A program made the translations under genes and the position numbers. Below the pieces are notes generated by a model. The model made no database searches. It saw only the letters and a program-made list of their open reading frames with translations, and was not told where the DNA came from. A DNA stretch of 64,000 nucleotides from NCBI RefSeq assembly GCF_037811135.1, contig NZ_CP149130.1, forward strand, positions 1 to 64,000, in the 5' to 3' direction. The stretch is from Aeromonas rivipollensis. GTDB lineage: Bacteria; Pseudomonadota; Gammaproteobacteria; Enterobacterales; Aeromonadaceae. Positions within the stretch are counted from its first letter, which is position 1. Each line of letters opens with the position of its first letter. Shown piece after piece: positions 1 to 11,997 of the stretch.

Positions 1-1080
1 GTGAATAACTCTCACAAGAGCTGGGAAAGCAAGGCGGAAGCCAAGCCCGAGCCGAACCACAAGAGCAACACCAACGTGAACTACACCTTCGAGAATTTCG
101 TCGAAGGTAAGTCCAACCAGTTGGCCCGTGCGGCGGCCCGTCAGGTGGCCGACAACCCGGGTGGCGCTTATAACCCGCTGTTCCTCTACGGTGGCACAGG
201 TCTGGGCAAGACCCACCTGCTGCACGCCGTTGGCAATGCCATCAAGGAACGCAAGAAAGACGCCAAAGTCATCTACATGCACTCCGAGCGCTTCGTCCAG
301 GACATGGTGAAGGCGCTGCAGAATAACGCCATTGAAGAGTTCAAGCGTTATTACCGTAGCGTCGATGCCCTGCTCATCGATGACATCCAGTTCTTCGCCA
401 ACAAGGAGCGCTCCCAGGAGGAGTTCTTCCACACCTTCAACGCACTGCTCGAAGGCAACCAGCAGATCATCCTGACCTCGGATCGTTATCCGAAGGAGAT
501 CAACGGTGTTGAGGATCGCCTCAAGTCCCGCTTCGGCTGGGGTCTGACGGTGGCGATCGAACCGCCGGAGCTGGAGACCCGCGTCGCCATCCTGATGCGC
601 AAGGCGGACGAGAACCAGATTCATCTGCCGGACGAAGTGGCCTTCTTCATCGCCAAGCGTCTGCGCTCCAACGTCCGTGAACTGGAAGGTGCCCTCAACC
701 GGGTGATCGCCAACGCCAACTTCACCGGCCGTGCCATCAACATCGACTTCGTGCGCGAGGCGCTGCGCGACCTCTTGGCATTGCAGGAGAAGCTGGTCAC
801 CATCGACAACATCCAGAAGACGGTGGCGGAGTACTACAAGATCAAGCTGGCGGATCTGCTGTCCAAGCGTCGTTCCCGCTCCGTTGCCCGCCCGCGTCAG
901 CTGGCGATGGCCCTGGCCAAGGAGCTGACCAACCACAGTTTGCCGGAGATAGGGGATGCCTTTGGTGGCCGTGACCACACCACCGTTCTTCATGCCTGCC
1001 GCAAGATCGAGCAGCTGAAGGAGGAGAGTCACGACATCAAGGAGGACTATTCCAACCTGATCCGTACCCTCTCGTCCTGA
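1..1080 (+). CDS. dnaA: Chromosomal replication initiator DnaA (5' end outside window)
   Basis: Initiates chromosome replication by binding DnaA boxes at oriC and opening the duplex. The visible part holds the end of linker domain II, the AAA+ domain III (Walker [10 protein letters not shown] near residue 64, Walker [10 protein letters not shown] near 125, sensor TSDRYPKEI) and the DNA-binding domain IV with the signature [15 protein letters not shown]. Domain I is absent. The full protein is about 450 residues, so roughly the first 95-100 codons lie upstream of the window, and the GTG at base 1 is probably an internal valine codon. It heads dnaA-dnaN-recF-gyrB. A partial second copy of its 3' end follows at 1101-1145. 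Confidence 0.97.
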   Translation: MNNSHKSWESKAEAKPEPNHKSNTNVNYTFENFVEGKSNQLARAAARQVADNPGGAYNPLFLYGGTGLGKTHLLHAVGNAIKERKKDAKVIYMHSERFVQDMVKALQNNAIEEFKRYYRSVDALLIDDIQFFANKERSQEEFFHTFNALLEGNQQIILTSDRYPKEINGVEDRLKSRFGWGLTVAIEPPELETRVAILMRKADENQIHLPDEVAFFIAKRLRSNVRELEGALNRVIANANFTGRAINIDFVREALRDLLALQEKLVTIDNIQKTVAEYYKIKLADLLSKRRSRSVARPRQLAMALAKELTNHSLPEIGDAFGGRDHTTVLHACRKIEQLKEESHDIKEDYSNLIRTLSS

Positions 1081-1100
1081 TAACGGAACTGAGTGGACAG

Positions 1101-1145
1101 ATGGGGCTCGAATATTCCAACCTGATCCGAAAATTTTCCTCCTAA
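1101..1145 (+). pseudogene. Duplicated dnaA 3' tail (14-codon relic ORF)
   Basis: Seen directly: the 17 bases at 1048-1064 in the last dnaA codons recur exactly at 1113-1129, 65 bp downstream and in another frame. From the ATG at 1101 the relic reads MGLEYSNLIRKFSS then TAA, while DnaA itself ends [11 protein letters not shown]. The match continues at protein level beyond the identical bases, so this is a second dnaA C-terminus rather than a chance repeat. It lies between the dnaA stop and the dnaN ribosome-binding site. No Shine-Dalgarno is obvious, so translation is uncertain. Confidence 0.8.
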
Positions 1146-1163
1146 TCACAACGGAGAGCACAG

Positions 1164-2267
1164 ATGCAGCTCGAAATTAGCCGTGAGGCCCTGTTACGTC
1201 CTCTGCAACTGGTGTCCGGTGCCCTGGGTGGCCGGCCGACCCTGCCGATCCTCGGCAACGTCCTGCTCGATGTCAGCAATGGCCTGCTGTCGCTGACCGG
1301 GACAGATCTCGAGGTGGAGATGATAGGCCAGGTCTATCTCAGCAGCGACAGCCAGGATGGGCGTACCACTGTACCGGCCCGCAAGTTGCTGGATATCTGC
1401 CGTGGCCTGCCGGAAGGGGCGGATATCCGTCTCAATACCGAAGGGGATCGCCTCATCATCCGCTCCGGTCGTTCCCGCTTCAATCTCTCGACCCTGCCGG
1501 CCACCGAGTACCCGAACATCGAGGACTGGGAATCCGTGCTCGAGTTCGACATCAGCCAGCTGGAGCTGAAGAAGCTGATCGATGCGACCCAGTTCTCCAT
1601 GGCCAGCCAGGATGTGCGTTACTACCTGAACGGCATGCTGTTCGAGAGCGAGGGCCATGGCCTGCGCACCGTCGCCACCGACGGTCACCGCCTGGCCACC
1701 TGCCGCCGCGAAGTGGTCGGGGAATCGCTGCCCGATCATCAGGTCATACTGCCCCGCAAGGGGGTGCTGGAGCTGGTGCGCCTCCTGGAGGCGGAAGACA
1801 AGCCGGTGCGGTTGCAGATCGGTCGCAGCAACCTGCGTGCCGCCCTGGATGGCTTCATCTTTACCTCCAAGCTAGTGGATGGCCGCTTCCCGGACTGGCG
1901 TCGCGTCATTCCCCGGGGGAGCGACAAGGCCCTGATCGCCGGTCGTGAGGATCTGCGCCAGGCCTTCGCCCGTGCCGCCATCCTCTCCAACGAGAAATTC
2001 CGTGGGGTGCGTCTCAATCTGCAGGAAAACCTGCTGCGCATCACCGCCAACAACCCGGAACAGGAAGAAGCCGAGGAGCTGCTTGACGTACAATATGCCG
2101 CTGGCGAGATGGAGATCGGCTTCAACGTCTCCTATGTGCTGGACGTGCTGAATACGTTAAAATGTGACCAAATCCGGATCAGCCTGAGCGATTCCATCAG
2201 CAGTGCCATTATTGAGGATTTTGACAGCCAAGATGCCCAGTATGTGGTGATGCCGATGCGGATCTAG
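1164..2267 (+). CDS. dnaN: DNA polymerase III beta sliding clamp
   Basis: Ring-shaped processivity clamp that tethers polymerase III to DNA. At 367 residues it has the family's usual length. It starts MQLEISREALLRPLQLVSG and ends YVVMPMRI, the conserved clamp C-terminus in the peptide-binding pocket region. The ATG at 1164 is preceded by GGAG at 1153-1156. The gene lies between dnaA and recF, with recF beginning two bases after its stop, so the two are almost certainly cotranscribed. Confidence 0.98.
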   Translation: MQLEISREALLRPLQLVSGALGGRPTLPILGNVLLDVSNGLLSLTGTDLEVEMIGQVYLSSDSQDGRTTVPARKLLDICRGLPEGADIRLNTEGDRLIIRSGRSRFNLSTLPATEYPNIEDWESVLEFDISQLELKKLIDATQFSMASQDVRYYLNGMLFESEGHGLRTVATDGHRLATCRREVVGESLPDHQVILPRKGVLELVRLLEAEDKPVRLQIGRSNLRAALDGFIFTSKLVDGRFPDWRRVIPRGSDKALIAGREDLRQAFARAAILSNEKFRGVRLNLQENLLRITANNPEQEEAEELLDVQYAAGEMEIGFNVSYVLDVLNTLKCDQIRISLSDSISSAIIEDFDSQDAQYVVMPMRI

Positions 2268-2269
2268 TC

Positions 2270-5781
<3,512 letters not shown>

Positions 5782-5799
5782 CGACTCAGTAGAGCATTA

Positions 5800-5827
5800 A
5801 AAAAGCCGGTCCTCGTGACCGGCTTTT
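5800..5827 (+). terminator. Rho-independent terminator after gyrB
   Basis: GC-rich stem AGCCGGTC / GACCGGCT with a 5-base loop, flanked by A and T runs, beginning about 20 bases after the gyrB stop. The A/T flanks could make it work in both directions and also end the leftward VOC gene transcript. Confidence 0.9.
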
Positions 5828-5854
5828 TGTTTTCAGGGCCTGATATAAGAGCCA

Positions 5855-5870
5855 CGTTCCACGTGAAACA
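5855..5870. other. parS: parS site 2
   Basis: CGTTCCACGTGAAACA matches the parS consensus TGTTCCACGTGAAACA at 15 of 16 positions. It lies in the short intergenic space between the gyrB terminator and the leftward VOC gene. Confidence 0.88.
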
Positions 5871-5894
5871 CCAGCTCCGCAGATGTCGATATCC

Positions 5895-6272
5895 TCAGGC
5901 CAGCTCGGGGGCCGGGCAGTAGAGACGCAGGCGATGACCATCGGGATCCAGTGCCATGCAGGTGTAGCCAAACTCCATCCGGGTGGGGGACTGGGCTATG
6001 GTAAGGCCGCTGGCCTGCCACTTGGCAAAGCCAAGGTCGACGCTGGCGTCATCGGGTAGGGGGAAGGCCAACTCCATGGCACCTGCCTCCTGGCTGACCA
6101 TCGGCTCGACGTTATCTCTGGCCCAGAGTGCCAGTCTGGCTCCTGACTCGAAGACAAACATGGCGAAGGTTGGACATTCCTCCACAGGGGCGCGCTCGAA
6201 CAGTTCGCGGTAGAAGAGGGCGCTGCGGATCGGGTTGGCGACATAGAGGATGCTGAACTGGGGGATATGCAT
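5895..6272 (-). CDS. VOC (glyoxalase/bleomycin-resistance fold) family protein
   Basis: A 125-residue single-domain protein with the vicinal-oxygen-chelate pattern: an N-terminal ILYVANPIRSALFYRELF half and a C-terminal GYTCMALDPDGHRLRLY half. Members are metal-dependent enzymes or binding proteins with varied substrates, and the substrate here cannot be read from sequence. AAGGAG precedes the ATG at 6272. It lies 66 bp downstream of a WYL-type regulator on the same strand and is probably cotranscribed with it. Confidence 0.75.
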   Translation of the reverse strand: MHIPQFSILYVANPIRSALFYRELFERAPVEECPTFAMFVFESGARLALWARDNVEPMVSQEAGAMELAFPLPDDASVDLGFAKWQASGLTIAQSPTRMEFGYTCMALDPDGHRLRLYCPAPELA

Positions 6273-6338
6273 GTGATACTCCTTGCTCTCTGGGATGGCG
6301 CACTGGCGCCGACCCCATCAGCATGGCCGCCCGTGGTG

Positions 6339-7043
6339 TCAGTTTCTGTCAGTAATGAATCCCGGTTGCGGGATCTGCTGGCTGGCCCGCCACTCCTTGA
6401 GCAGCAGGGCCGGGCTCCTGGGATAGAGGGTCGCCAGCAGCTGCAGGCGGTCGATGCGATCGACCCGGAAGTGACGAAAGTCCTGGCGCAGCTCGCACCA
6501 GGCCATCAGCACCCGCACCTTGTCGAAGTAGCCGAGGGCGAAGGGCCAGACGGTGCGATCCGAGCACTGATCCTTCAGGTCGCGATAGCTGAGAGTTACC
6601 TTGCGCTGCTGGCGGATGGCGCTGCGCAGCTCAGTCTCGTCCGTGTTCTCTGTGGTGCGATAGGAGCCGATCAGCAGGGCATTGGCCTGGAGTTGCTGGC
6701 GGTACTCGGCGGGCAGCACGGCCTCTATCTTGGCCAGTGCACTCCGGGCGCCCAGGCTCAAGGCGCAGTCCGCATGTTCTGCTACCCAGCGAGAGCCCAG
6801 CACCAAGGCATCCAGCTCCTCCTCACTGAACATCAGCGGTGGCAGAGTGAAGCCGGGTCGCAGCACATAACCTATGCCTGGCTCCCCTTCTATATGCGCT
6901 CCCTGGGATTGCAGGGTGGCGATGTCCCGGTAGAGGGTGCGCAGGCTGATGCCGAGCTGCTGTGCGAGTTCGGTGCCGGTGATGGCGTAGCGATGGCCGC
7001 GCAGCAGCTGGAGCAGGGTCAGCAGGCGTTCAGAACGGGACAT
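6339..7043 (-). CDS. YafY-type HTH/WYL-domain transcriptional regulator
   Basis: 234-residue cytoplasmic regulator. The N-terminus is a winged helix-turn-helix (ERLLTLLQLLRG ... TGTELAQQLGISLRTLYRDIATLQSQG). The C-terminal half has a WYL-like ligand-sensing pattern (AIRQQRKVTLSYRDL ... WPFALGYFDKVRVLMAWCELRQDFRHFRVDRI). The start at 7043 has AGGAG at good spacing. It precedes the VOC gene and may control it. YafY-family proteins are often repressors responding to DNA damage or small ligands; the ligand is unknown. Confidence 0.85.
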   Translation of the reverse strand: MSRSERLLTLLQLLRGHRYAITGTELAQQLGISLRTLYRDIATLQSQGAHIEGEPGIGYVLRPGFTLPPLMFSEEELDALVLGSRWVAEHADCALSLGARSALAKIEAVLPAEYRQQLQANALLIGSYRTTENTDETELRSAIRQQRKVTLSYRDLKDQCSDRTVWPFALGYFDKVRVLMAWCELRQDFRHFRVDRIDRLQLLATLYPRSPALLLKEWRASQQIPQPGFITDRN

Positions 7044-7103
7044 GAGGTGGCTCCTTGAGATCGGTGATGGTCTTATCGAGCGGGGTGAATGACAAGAGCA
7101 GGG

Positions 7104-8069
7104 TTACACCCTGTCGCCGCGGAAGGTGCGGCGCCACTCGCTCGGAGACACTCCGAAGCGGGTGCGAAAGTGCTGGCGCAGGCTGGTGGCCGTCTTCAAT
7201 CCTACCAGTTCGGCGATGCGATCCATGGAGTGGGAGCTCGTCTCCAGCAACTCCTGGCTGCGTCTGAGACGCTCGGCCAGCAACCACTCCCCGACGGAGA
7301 GGCCGGTGGCCCGCTGGAAGCGGCGGGTGAAGGTGCGCCGGCTCATCAGGCAGTGCTCTGCCAATGTGTCCAGGTTGTGAGGCTCGGCCAGGTGCATGCG
7401 CAGGTGGTCGAACAGCTGGTTGATCCTGGCATCCCGGGTGGAGGCGGGCACCGGCTGCTCGATGAACTGGGCCTGGCCCCCTTCTCTATGGGGCGGCACC
7501 ACCAGGCGCCTGGCCAGCTTGTTGGCGACCTGGCTGCCATGGTGCTCGCGCACCAGATGGAGGCAGCAGTCCAGCCCGGCGGCGGTGCCGGCCGAGGTGA
7601 TGAGGCCCTCATCGTCCACGTAGAGGGCATTGGTATCGAGCCGCACCGCGGGAAAGCGGCCCATGAAGTCCTGCTCGAACTCCCAGTGGGTCGAGGCCCT
7701 GCGCCCCTCCAGCAGGCCGGCATAGGCCAGCACATAGGTGCCCAGACAGAGCCCCACTATCTGGGCCCCCCTGTTTCGGGCGGCAACCAAAGCATCGAGC
7801 AGGGGCTGGGCCGGTCGCTCGTCCGGATCGCGCCAGAAGGGGATGATGGCGATGTCAGCCCCGACCAACCCCTCCAGCCCATGGCTGGCGTCGATGCGAA
7901 AGCCCTGGGCGGAACCGGGCTGGCGGGTAGTGTCGCCGGCGCAGAGTCTGAGTTCGAACAGGGAGGTGCCTGGCATCATGGTATCGCCGAAGATGAGGCA
8001 GGGCACAGCGCAGTGAAAGGGGCTGAAGTGATCGAAGGTGATGACGGCGACGACGATGGGATTGGGCAT
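7104..8069 (-). CDS. GlxA/FtrA-type AraC-family transcriptional activator (DJ-1/PfpI plus HTH)
   Basis: 322 residues. Residues ~1-190 form a class I glutamine-amidotransferase-like DJ-1/PfpI domain (nucleophile-elbow-like GLCLGTYVLAYAGLL), and the C-terminal ~100 residues are an AraC double HTH (LDTLAEHCLMSRRTFTRRFQRATGLSVGEWL ... TSLRQHFRTRFGVSPSEWRRTF). I chose the ATG at 8069, which has AGGAG upstream and gives the conserved PNPIVVAVITFDHF start. The reading frame is open to 8258, but the extension overlaps the upstream metallo-hydrolase gene and has no family resemblance. It lies downstream of that hydrolase on the same strand. Confidence 0.88.
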   Translation of the reverse strand: MPNPIVVAVITFDHFSPFHCAVPCLIFGDTMMPGTSLFELRLCAGDTTRQPGSAQGFRIDASHGLEGLVGADIAIIPFWRDPDERPAQPLLDALVAARNRGAQIVGLCLGTYVLAYAGLLEGRRASTHWEFEQDFMGRFPAVRLDTNALYVDDEGLITSAGTAAGLDCCLHLVREHHGSQVANKLARRLVVPPHREGGQAQFIEQPVPASTRDARINQLFDHLRMHLAEPHNLDTLAEHCLMSRRTFTRRFQRATGLSVGEWLLAERLRRSQELLETSSHSMDRIAELVGLKTATSLRQHFRTRFGVSPSEWRRTFRGDRV

Positions 8070-8157
8070 GGTGGCAGACTCCTTTGCGCTCGGACCCCCA
8101 TGATAAGGGGCGGCAACAGAAAGCCGAAGGGCCATGTGGTGACATGGCCTTCTCTCA

Positions 8158-8928
8158 TCAGAGGACGATGGACTCGCCATCCTCGGGTACCAGCACCCGC
8201 GTTGCCATCCCCTGTTTGCCGATGTAGTCGCGCAGCTCGCGCCGTGACAGCAGGGCATGATTGACCGCCTCCATGTGGCTGGCGATCAGGGTGGCCTGAG
8301 GTGCAGCCTGATACACGGCCCGTACATCCTCCTTGCCCATGATGATGGAACCCAGCCCCGGCACCTGGGCATCGCCGCAGTTGAGGATGACGACCTCGGG
8401 CTGGTGTTGTTGCAGCGCCTGTTCAACCTGGGCGTTCCAGATGGTGTCGCCCGCCAGATAGAGGGTCTTCTCTGCGGGATGAGAGAAGACCACCCCGGAT
8501 ACCTCACCCAGCCGCTCGGCCAACACCGCCATGACCTGATCGTTGCCGTGTTGCCCCATGGTCTGATGCAAGCGGATGCCGGCAAACTCGGCCTGCTCGC
8601 TCAGCAGGCGCACATCCTTGAAGCCGCTGGCGCGGATGCTGTCGGCATCTTTCTGGTGTTGCACAAACAGAGGGAGATGCTTGGGCAGCAGTTGCTGCGC
8701 GGCAGTGTCCCAGTGGTCCAGGTGATCGTGGGTCACTATCACGGCGTCCACATCGAGGATCTCCGCCATGGGCAGGGGCAGCTCGACCAGGGGATTGCGC
8801 AGCTGGCTGTTGGCCGTTCCCTCAAACCCCGGGAGGCTGCCCTTGGCAGACAACATGGGATCGATCAGGAAGCGGGTGCCGGCGTAGTGGATGAGCAGGG
8901 TGGCATTGCGAACCTGGGTAACTTGCAT
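8158..8928 (-). CDS. MBL-fold metallo-hydrolase
   Basis: 256-residue cytoplasmic metallo-beta-lactamase-fold hydrolase, of the type related to UlaG. The metal-binding motif THDHLDHWD is near residue 60, with later conserved Asp/His positions (YLAGDTIWN, ASHMEAVNH). There is no signal peptide. The start at 8928 has GGAG about 7 bases upstream. The 88-bp spacing to the AraC-type gene downstream suggests one transcript. Substrate unknown. Confidence 0.82.
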   Translation of the reverse strand: MQVTQVRNATLLIHYAGTRFLIDPMLSAKGSLPGFEGTANSQLRNPLVELPLPMAEILDVDAVIVTHDHLDHWDTAAQQLLPKHLPLFVQHQKDADSIRASGFKDVRLLSEQAEFAGIRLHQTMGQHGNDQVMAVLAERLGEVSGVVFSHPAEKTLYLAGDTIWNAQVEQALQQHQPEVVILNCGDAQVPGLGSIIMGKEDVRAVYQAAPQATLIASHMEAVNHALLSRRELRDYIGKQGMATRVLVPEDGESIVL

Positions 8929-9072
8929 GGTGTGCTCCGGTCTCTGGTGGGGGGACGCAACCAGTATGGCGCGGAGGGCATCAGGGGATGAGTGGCCCGC
9001 GGGCCTATTATCACATCAATCGGGCCAAACTGAGTTTCGACGGGCGGCCAAAAATTTCTTTTCATTTTTTCC

Positions 9073-9100
9073 CTTGAAAGGAAAAAGCTAGCCCCTATAT
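9073..9100 (+). promoter_or_regulatory. Sigma-32 (heat shock) promoter of ibpA
   Basis: CTTGAAA at 9073-9079 and CCCCTATAT at 9092-9100, separated by 12 bases. This fits the established sigma-32 pattern CTTGAA then CCCCATNT. It lies about 100 bp before ibpA, which encodes a heat-shock chaperone. Confidence 0.88.
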
Positions 9101-9107
9101 AGGTAAC

Positions 9108-9196
9108 AAGGCCGGAACGCTCGACAGAGGTTTCGACCAGGCGCCCGTCCATCAGGAGGGCAAACAATCCGTTATCGCTCACAAGAGGGTAATACT
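9108..9196 (+). promoter_or_regulatory. ROSE-like RNA thermometer in the ibpA leader
   Basis: The 3' hairpin at about 9171-9194 pairs UAUCGCUC with GAGGGUA, burying the ibpA Shine-Dalgarno. It contains the UYGCU anti-SD motif typical of ROSE elements, including the characteristic G-G mismatch opposite the SD. ROSE elements are known to melt on heat shock and release ibpA translation. The upstream hairpins were not folded by computation. Confidence 0.75.
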
Positions 9197-9610
9197 ATGC
9201 GTTCTATCGACTTTTCTCCGCTCTATCGTTCTGCCATTGGTTTCGATCGTCTGGCCAATCTCATCGAATCTGCGGCCAGCAATGGCAATGCCGGTTATCC
9301 CCCCTACAACATCGAGCAACTGGGTGACAACGACTACCGCATCAGCATGGCGGTGGCGGGCTTTACCCAGGAAGAGCTGGAGCTGAGCTTCCAGGAAAAT
9401 CTGCTGACGGTGAAGGGCAACAAGCAGGCTGACACCGAGCGCCACTATCTCTATCAGGGCATAGCCGAGCGCGGCTTCGAGCGTCGCTTCCAGCTGGCCG
9501 ACTATGTGCGGGTGAAAGGGGCCGATCTCAAGAATGGTCTGCTGCACATCGATCTGGCCCGTGAAGTGCCCGAGGCGATGAAGCCCCGCAAGATCGAGAT
9601 CAACGGCTGA
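9197..9610 (+). CDS. ibpA: Small heat shock protein IbpA
   Basis: 137-residue alpha-crystallin-type holdase that coats unfolding proteins and passes them to DnaK/ClpB. It starts [19 protein letters not shown], as in enteric IbpA. The alpha-crystallin domain spans roughly residues 35-125 ([17 protein letters not shown] ... [12 protein letters not shown]), with a short C-terminal KIEI anchor motif. Expression is doubly heat-controlled by a sigma-32 promoter and a ROSE-like leader. A second family member follows 93 bp downstream. Confidence 0.95.
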   Translation: MRSIDFSPLYRSAIGFDRLANLIESAASNGNAGYPPYNIEQLGDNDYRISMAVAGFTQEELELSFQENLLTVKGNKQADTERHYLYQGIAERGFERRFQLADYVRVKGADLKNGLLHIDLAREVPEAMKPRKIEING

Positions 9611-9703
9611 TAGCCTGAACTCACTGCGATTTTTCAAATTTCCCGGGCGCCGATGACGGGCCTGTGGAGAGTCAAACCTGTTGCTTATTAGAAGGATAGG
9701 ATT
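9611..9703 (+). promoter_or_regulatory. Second ROSE-like RNA thermometer, ahead of ibpB
   Basis: Just before the second small heat shock gene, UUGCU at 9681-9685 faces AGGAU at 9693-9697 across a short loop. This gives the pairs U-A, C-G, G-G mismatch, U-A, the classic ROSE anti-Shine-Dalgarno arrangement. Each cistron therefore appears to carry its own thermometer. Confidence 0.78.
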
Positions 9704-10144
9704 ATGCGTAACCTCGATTTTTCTCACCTCTCTTCCAATGCCGTCGGCTTCGAGCGGATGGCCCGTGAGCTGGAAGGCCTGTTCGACCAGAAGGCGGCGG
9801 CCTATCCCCCTTACAACATCGAGAAGCGGGAGCATGACGGCTACCGCATCACAGTCGCCGTGGCTGGCTTCGAGCGCGAAGAGCTGGAGCTGGAGACCGA
9901 AAACGGCACCCTCAAGGTGAAGGGGCGCAAGGCAGCAGCGGCCGGTGAACGCCAGTTCCTCCACCAGGGAATTGCCGAGCGTGACTTCGAGCTCGCCTTC
10001 AAGCTGAGCCAGCATGTGGAGGTACAGGGGGCCAGACTGGAGCATGGTCTGCTGACCATAGATCTCGCCCGCGAATTGCCGGAGGCACTCAAACCCCGTG
10101 CCATCCCCATCGGCAAACCCGATCAGCTGGCGCTGCCGAGCTAA
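9704..10144 (+). CDS. ibpB: Small heat shock protein, IbpB-like
   Basis: 146 residues, paralogous to the upstream gene (PPYNIEKREHDGYRITVAVAGF versus the matching IbpA segment). It has an alpha-crystallin domain at about residues 38-128 and a C-terminal IPI anchor motif (RAIPIGKP). The start at 9704 has AAGGATAGG upstream inside the thermometer hairpin. Enteric bacteria likewise have a tandem ibpAB pair acting as a mixed holdase. The symbol is by position and similarity; this could be a lineage-specific ibpA duplicate. Confidence 0.88.
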   Translation: MRNLDFSHLSSNAVGFERMARELEGLFDQKAAAYPPYNIEKREHDGYRITVAVAGFEREELELETENGTLKVKGRKAAAAGERQFLHQGIAERDFELAFKLSQHVEVQGARLEHGLLTIDLARELPEALKPRAIPIGKPDQLALPS

Positions 10145-10184
10145 GCCGGGAATGTCAGGCCGGGGTGCCTGACACCAGAGACGA

Positions 10185-10215
10185 GAAAGGCCTGCGATCG
10201 CAGGCCTTTCTTTTA
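10185..10215 (+). terminator. Terminator after ibpAB
   Basis: Long perfect stem GAAAGGCCTGCGATCGCAGG...C, a palindrome at 10185-10210, followed by TTTT. A second inverted repeat (TGTCAGGC / GCCTGACA) lies just upstream at 10153-10174. The stem is symmetric and could also serve the converging avtA transcript. Confidence 0.88.
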
Positions 10216-10227
10216 TCTGCAGGCAAA

Positions 10228-11481
10228 TCAGTCGCCGCGGTAAATGGCGTTGATCTCGTCCGCCAGTATGGCGATGCCGCGCCGCACCAGCTCCTCGCTC
10301 TGGGAGTAGTTGAGGCGGATGCACTCCTGGCTGTGGCGCCACTGTGGGTCGTCGATACCGGGGAAGAAGTAGTGACCCGGCACTATCAGCAGGTTCTTCG
10401 CCTTCAACCGCTCGTAGAGCTCCTGGCAGTGGATCGGCAGGCCTTCGAACCAGAGCCAGAGGAAGAGGGCACCTTCCGGCTTGTGGATGTGGAAGCGCGG
10501 GTCGGGAATGGCTTCGCGCAGCAGTTGCACGGCGAAGTCGGCCTTCTGCTTGTAGAAGGGTTTCACCACCTGTTCGCTCAGGGCGATGATCTCGCCGCTC
10601 TCTATCATGGGGATGGTGATGGCCGGTCCCAGGCTGCCCGGTGCCAGGTTGATGATGCCGCTCAGGTTGGTGATGGCCTGGATGATCTTCTCGTCGGCGA
10701 TGACGATGCCGCAGCGGGTGCCCGGCAGGCCCAGCTTGGAGAGGCTCATGCAGAGAATGGTGTTGGCGTTCCAGAACGGCTTGGCCTCGCTGAAGATGAT
10801 GCCGGGGAAGGGCACGCCATAGGCGTTGTCGAGCAGCAGCGGTATCCCCTTGTCGCGGGCAATCTGATCCAGGTGCTCAATCTCTTCATCGGTCAGCACG
10901 TTGCCTGTGGGGTTGGTGGGGCGGGAGACGCAGATCACTCCGATGTCGTCGCCCACCTCCAGGCTCTCGAAATCCACATGGTATTTGAACTGGCCGTCGG
11001 CCAGCTTCTCTATGCTGGGCTTGTAGGCGACGAAGTGATCCTCCGCCAGGGCCGAGTCCGCATAGCCGATGTATTCGGGGGCCAGGGGGAAGAGCACCTT
11101 CTTCTTGCGGCCATCGGCGAACTCGCCGGCCAGCAGGTTGAACAGATAGAAGAAGGCATTCTGGCTGCCGTTGGTCAGGGCTATGTTGCGGGCCGAGATG
11201 TCCCAGCCCAGCTCCCTCTTGAGCAGGGTGGCCAGCGCCTTGGTGAACCTGTCCTTGCCTTGCGGGCCATCGTAGTTGGCCATGGCCTTGATCAGCTCGC
11301 CATTGTCGAGCAGCTGCTTGGCCTCGGTCTGAAAGCGTTCCAGCATGGCGGGGATGGGGGCCGGATTGCCGCCTCCCAGCATGATGGCGTCCGGATTGAG
11401 CAGCCCCTGATTGAGGTCATCCATGAGTTGGGTAATACCGGCGTGGCGAGTGAACTTCTCGCCGAACAAGGAGAATTCCAT
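10228..11481 (-). CDS. avtA: Valine-pyruvate transaminase AvtA
   Basis: 417-residue PLP-dependent class I/II aminotransferase that interconverts valine plus pyruvate with 2-ketoisovalerate plus alanine. It closely resembles E. coli AvtA throughout: MEFSLFGEKFTRHAGITQLM start, MLGGGNPAPIP, LFPLAPEYIGYAD, CVSRPTNPTGN, and the PLP-lysine region CMSLSKLGLPGTRCG. Length is as expected. It is monocistronic and convergent with ibpAB. The Shine-Dalgarno before the ATG is weak. Confidence 0.95.
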   Translation of the reverse strand: MEFSLFGEKFTRHAGITQLMDDLNQGLLNPDAIMLGGGNPAPIPAMLERFQTEAKQLLDNGELIKAMANYDGPQGKDRFTKALATLLKRELGWDISARNIALTNGSQNAFFYLFNLLAGEFADGRKKKVLFPLAPEYIGYADSALAEDHFVAYKPSIEKLADGQFKYHVDFESLEVGDDIGVICVSRPTNPTGNVLTDEEIEHLDQIARDKGIPLLLDNAYGVPFPGIIFSEAKPFWNANTILCMSLSKLGLPGTRCGIVIADEKIIQAITNLSGIINLAPGSLGPAITIPMIESGEIIALSEQVVKPFYKQKADFAVQLLREAIPDPRFHIHKPEGALFLWLWFEGLPIHCQELYERLKAKNLLIVPGHYFFPGIDDPQWRHSQECIRLNYSQSEELVRRGIAILADEINAIYRGD

Positions 11482-11563
11482 TCGGTGACAGATCCAGAGT
11501 CAGTTACGGGGGAGCTAGCACCATAGCTCAGTTTAAAAGCGGGTGTCGATCAAAATCATGGGA

Positions 11564-11579
11564 CGTTCCACGTGGAACG
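11564..11579. other. parS: parS site 3
   Basis: CGTTCCACGTGGAACG, a perfect 16-base inverted repeat. It differs from the perfect parS at 3312 only at the two outermost bases. It lies in the 282-bp gap between avtA and the small exported protein gene, which otherwise holds only AT-rich sequence with no recognisable gene. Confidence 0.85.
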
Positions 11580-11763
11580 GGCCCAGGAAAATGGATGTGG
11601 TAAAAATAACCACTAATGGGTTTCAAAATAACCAGCAAGATGGGCAACAAAGCCTCAAACGGCGTCATTTTTTATTTTATTTAAACAAAATCAATTGTTT
11701 ATATAGTTGGCACGACTATTGGAATAACTCTCTGGTCATCTCAACCACACCGGAGCAAGCCAG

Positions 11764-11997
11764 ATGAAGACCCTGATCGCGACCCTGATACTGAGCAGCC
11801 TGAGCCTGAACGTCATGGCCAACGACAACCCCAGGCCCGAGCTGGATAGCGCCAAGCTGGCGCAGGAAATGCGTGCCCAGCAGCAGCAGGCATCCCATGC
11901 CGTGGTACTGGATGCCATCCACAACCTCCAGCCATTGGCACTGGATACCCTGGTGGTGGAGGTCAGCCCCGCCGTGGCGACTCACCCCGAGAGTTGA
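11764..11997 (+). CDS. Small exported protein of unknown function
   Basis: 77 residues. The first ~19 form a signal peptide (KTLIATLILSSLSLNVMA, cleavage likely after VMA). The mature part is about 58 residues, polar and Gln-rich (EMRAQQQQAS), with no cysteines or known motif, so it is predicted periplasmic. The last 35 bases overlap the 3' end of the convergent AraC gene. The upstream 120 bp are AT-rich and could hold its promoter. I do not recognise a family. Confidence 0.6.
   Translation: MKTLIATLILSSLSLNVMANDNPRPELDSAKLAQEMRAQQQQASHAVVLDAIHNLQPLALDTLVVEVSPAVATHPES

Noticed and set aside
8070-8258. 63-residue N-terminal extension of the GlxA-type regulator
   Set aside because: Overlaps the upstream hydrolase gene, lacks family resemblance, and the internal ATG at 8069 has a good Shine-Dalgarno.
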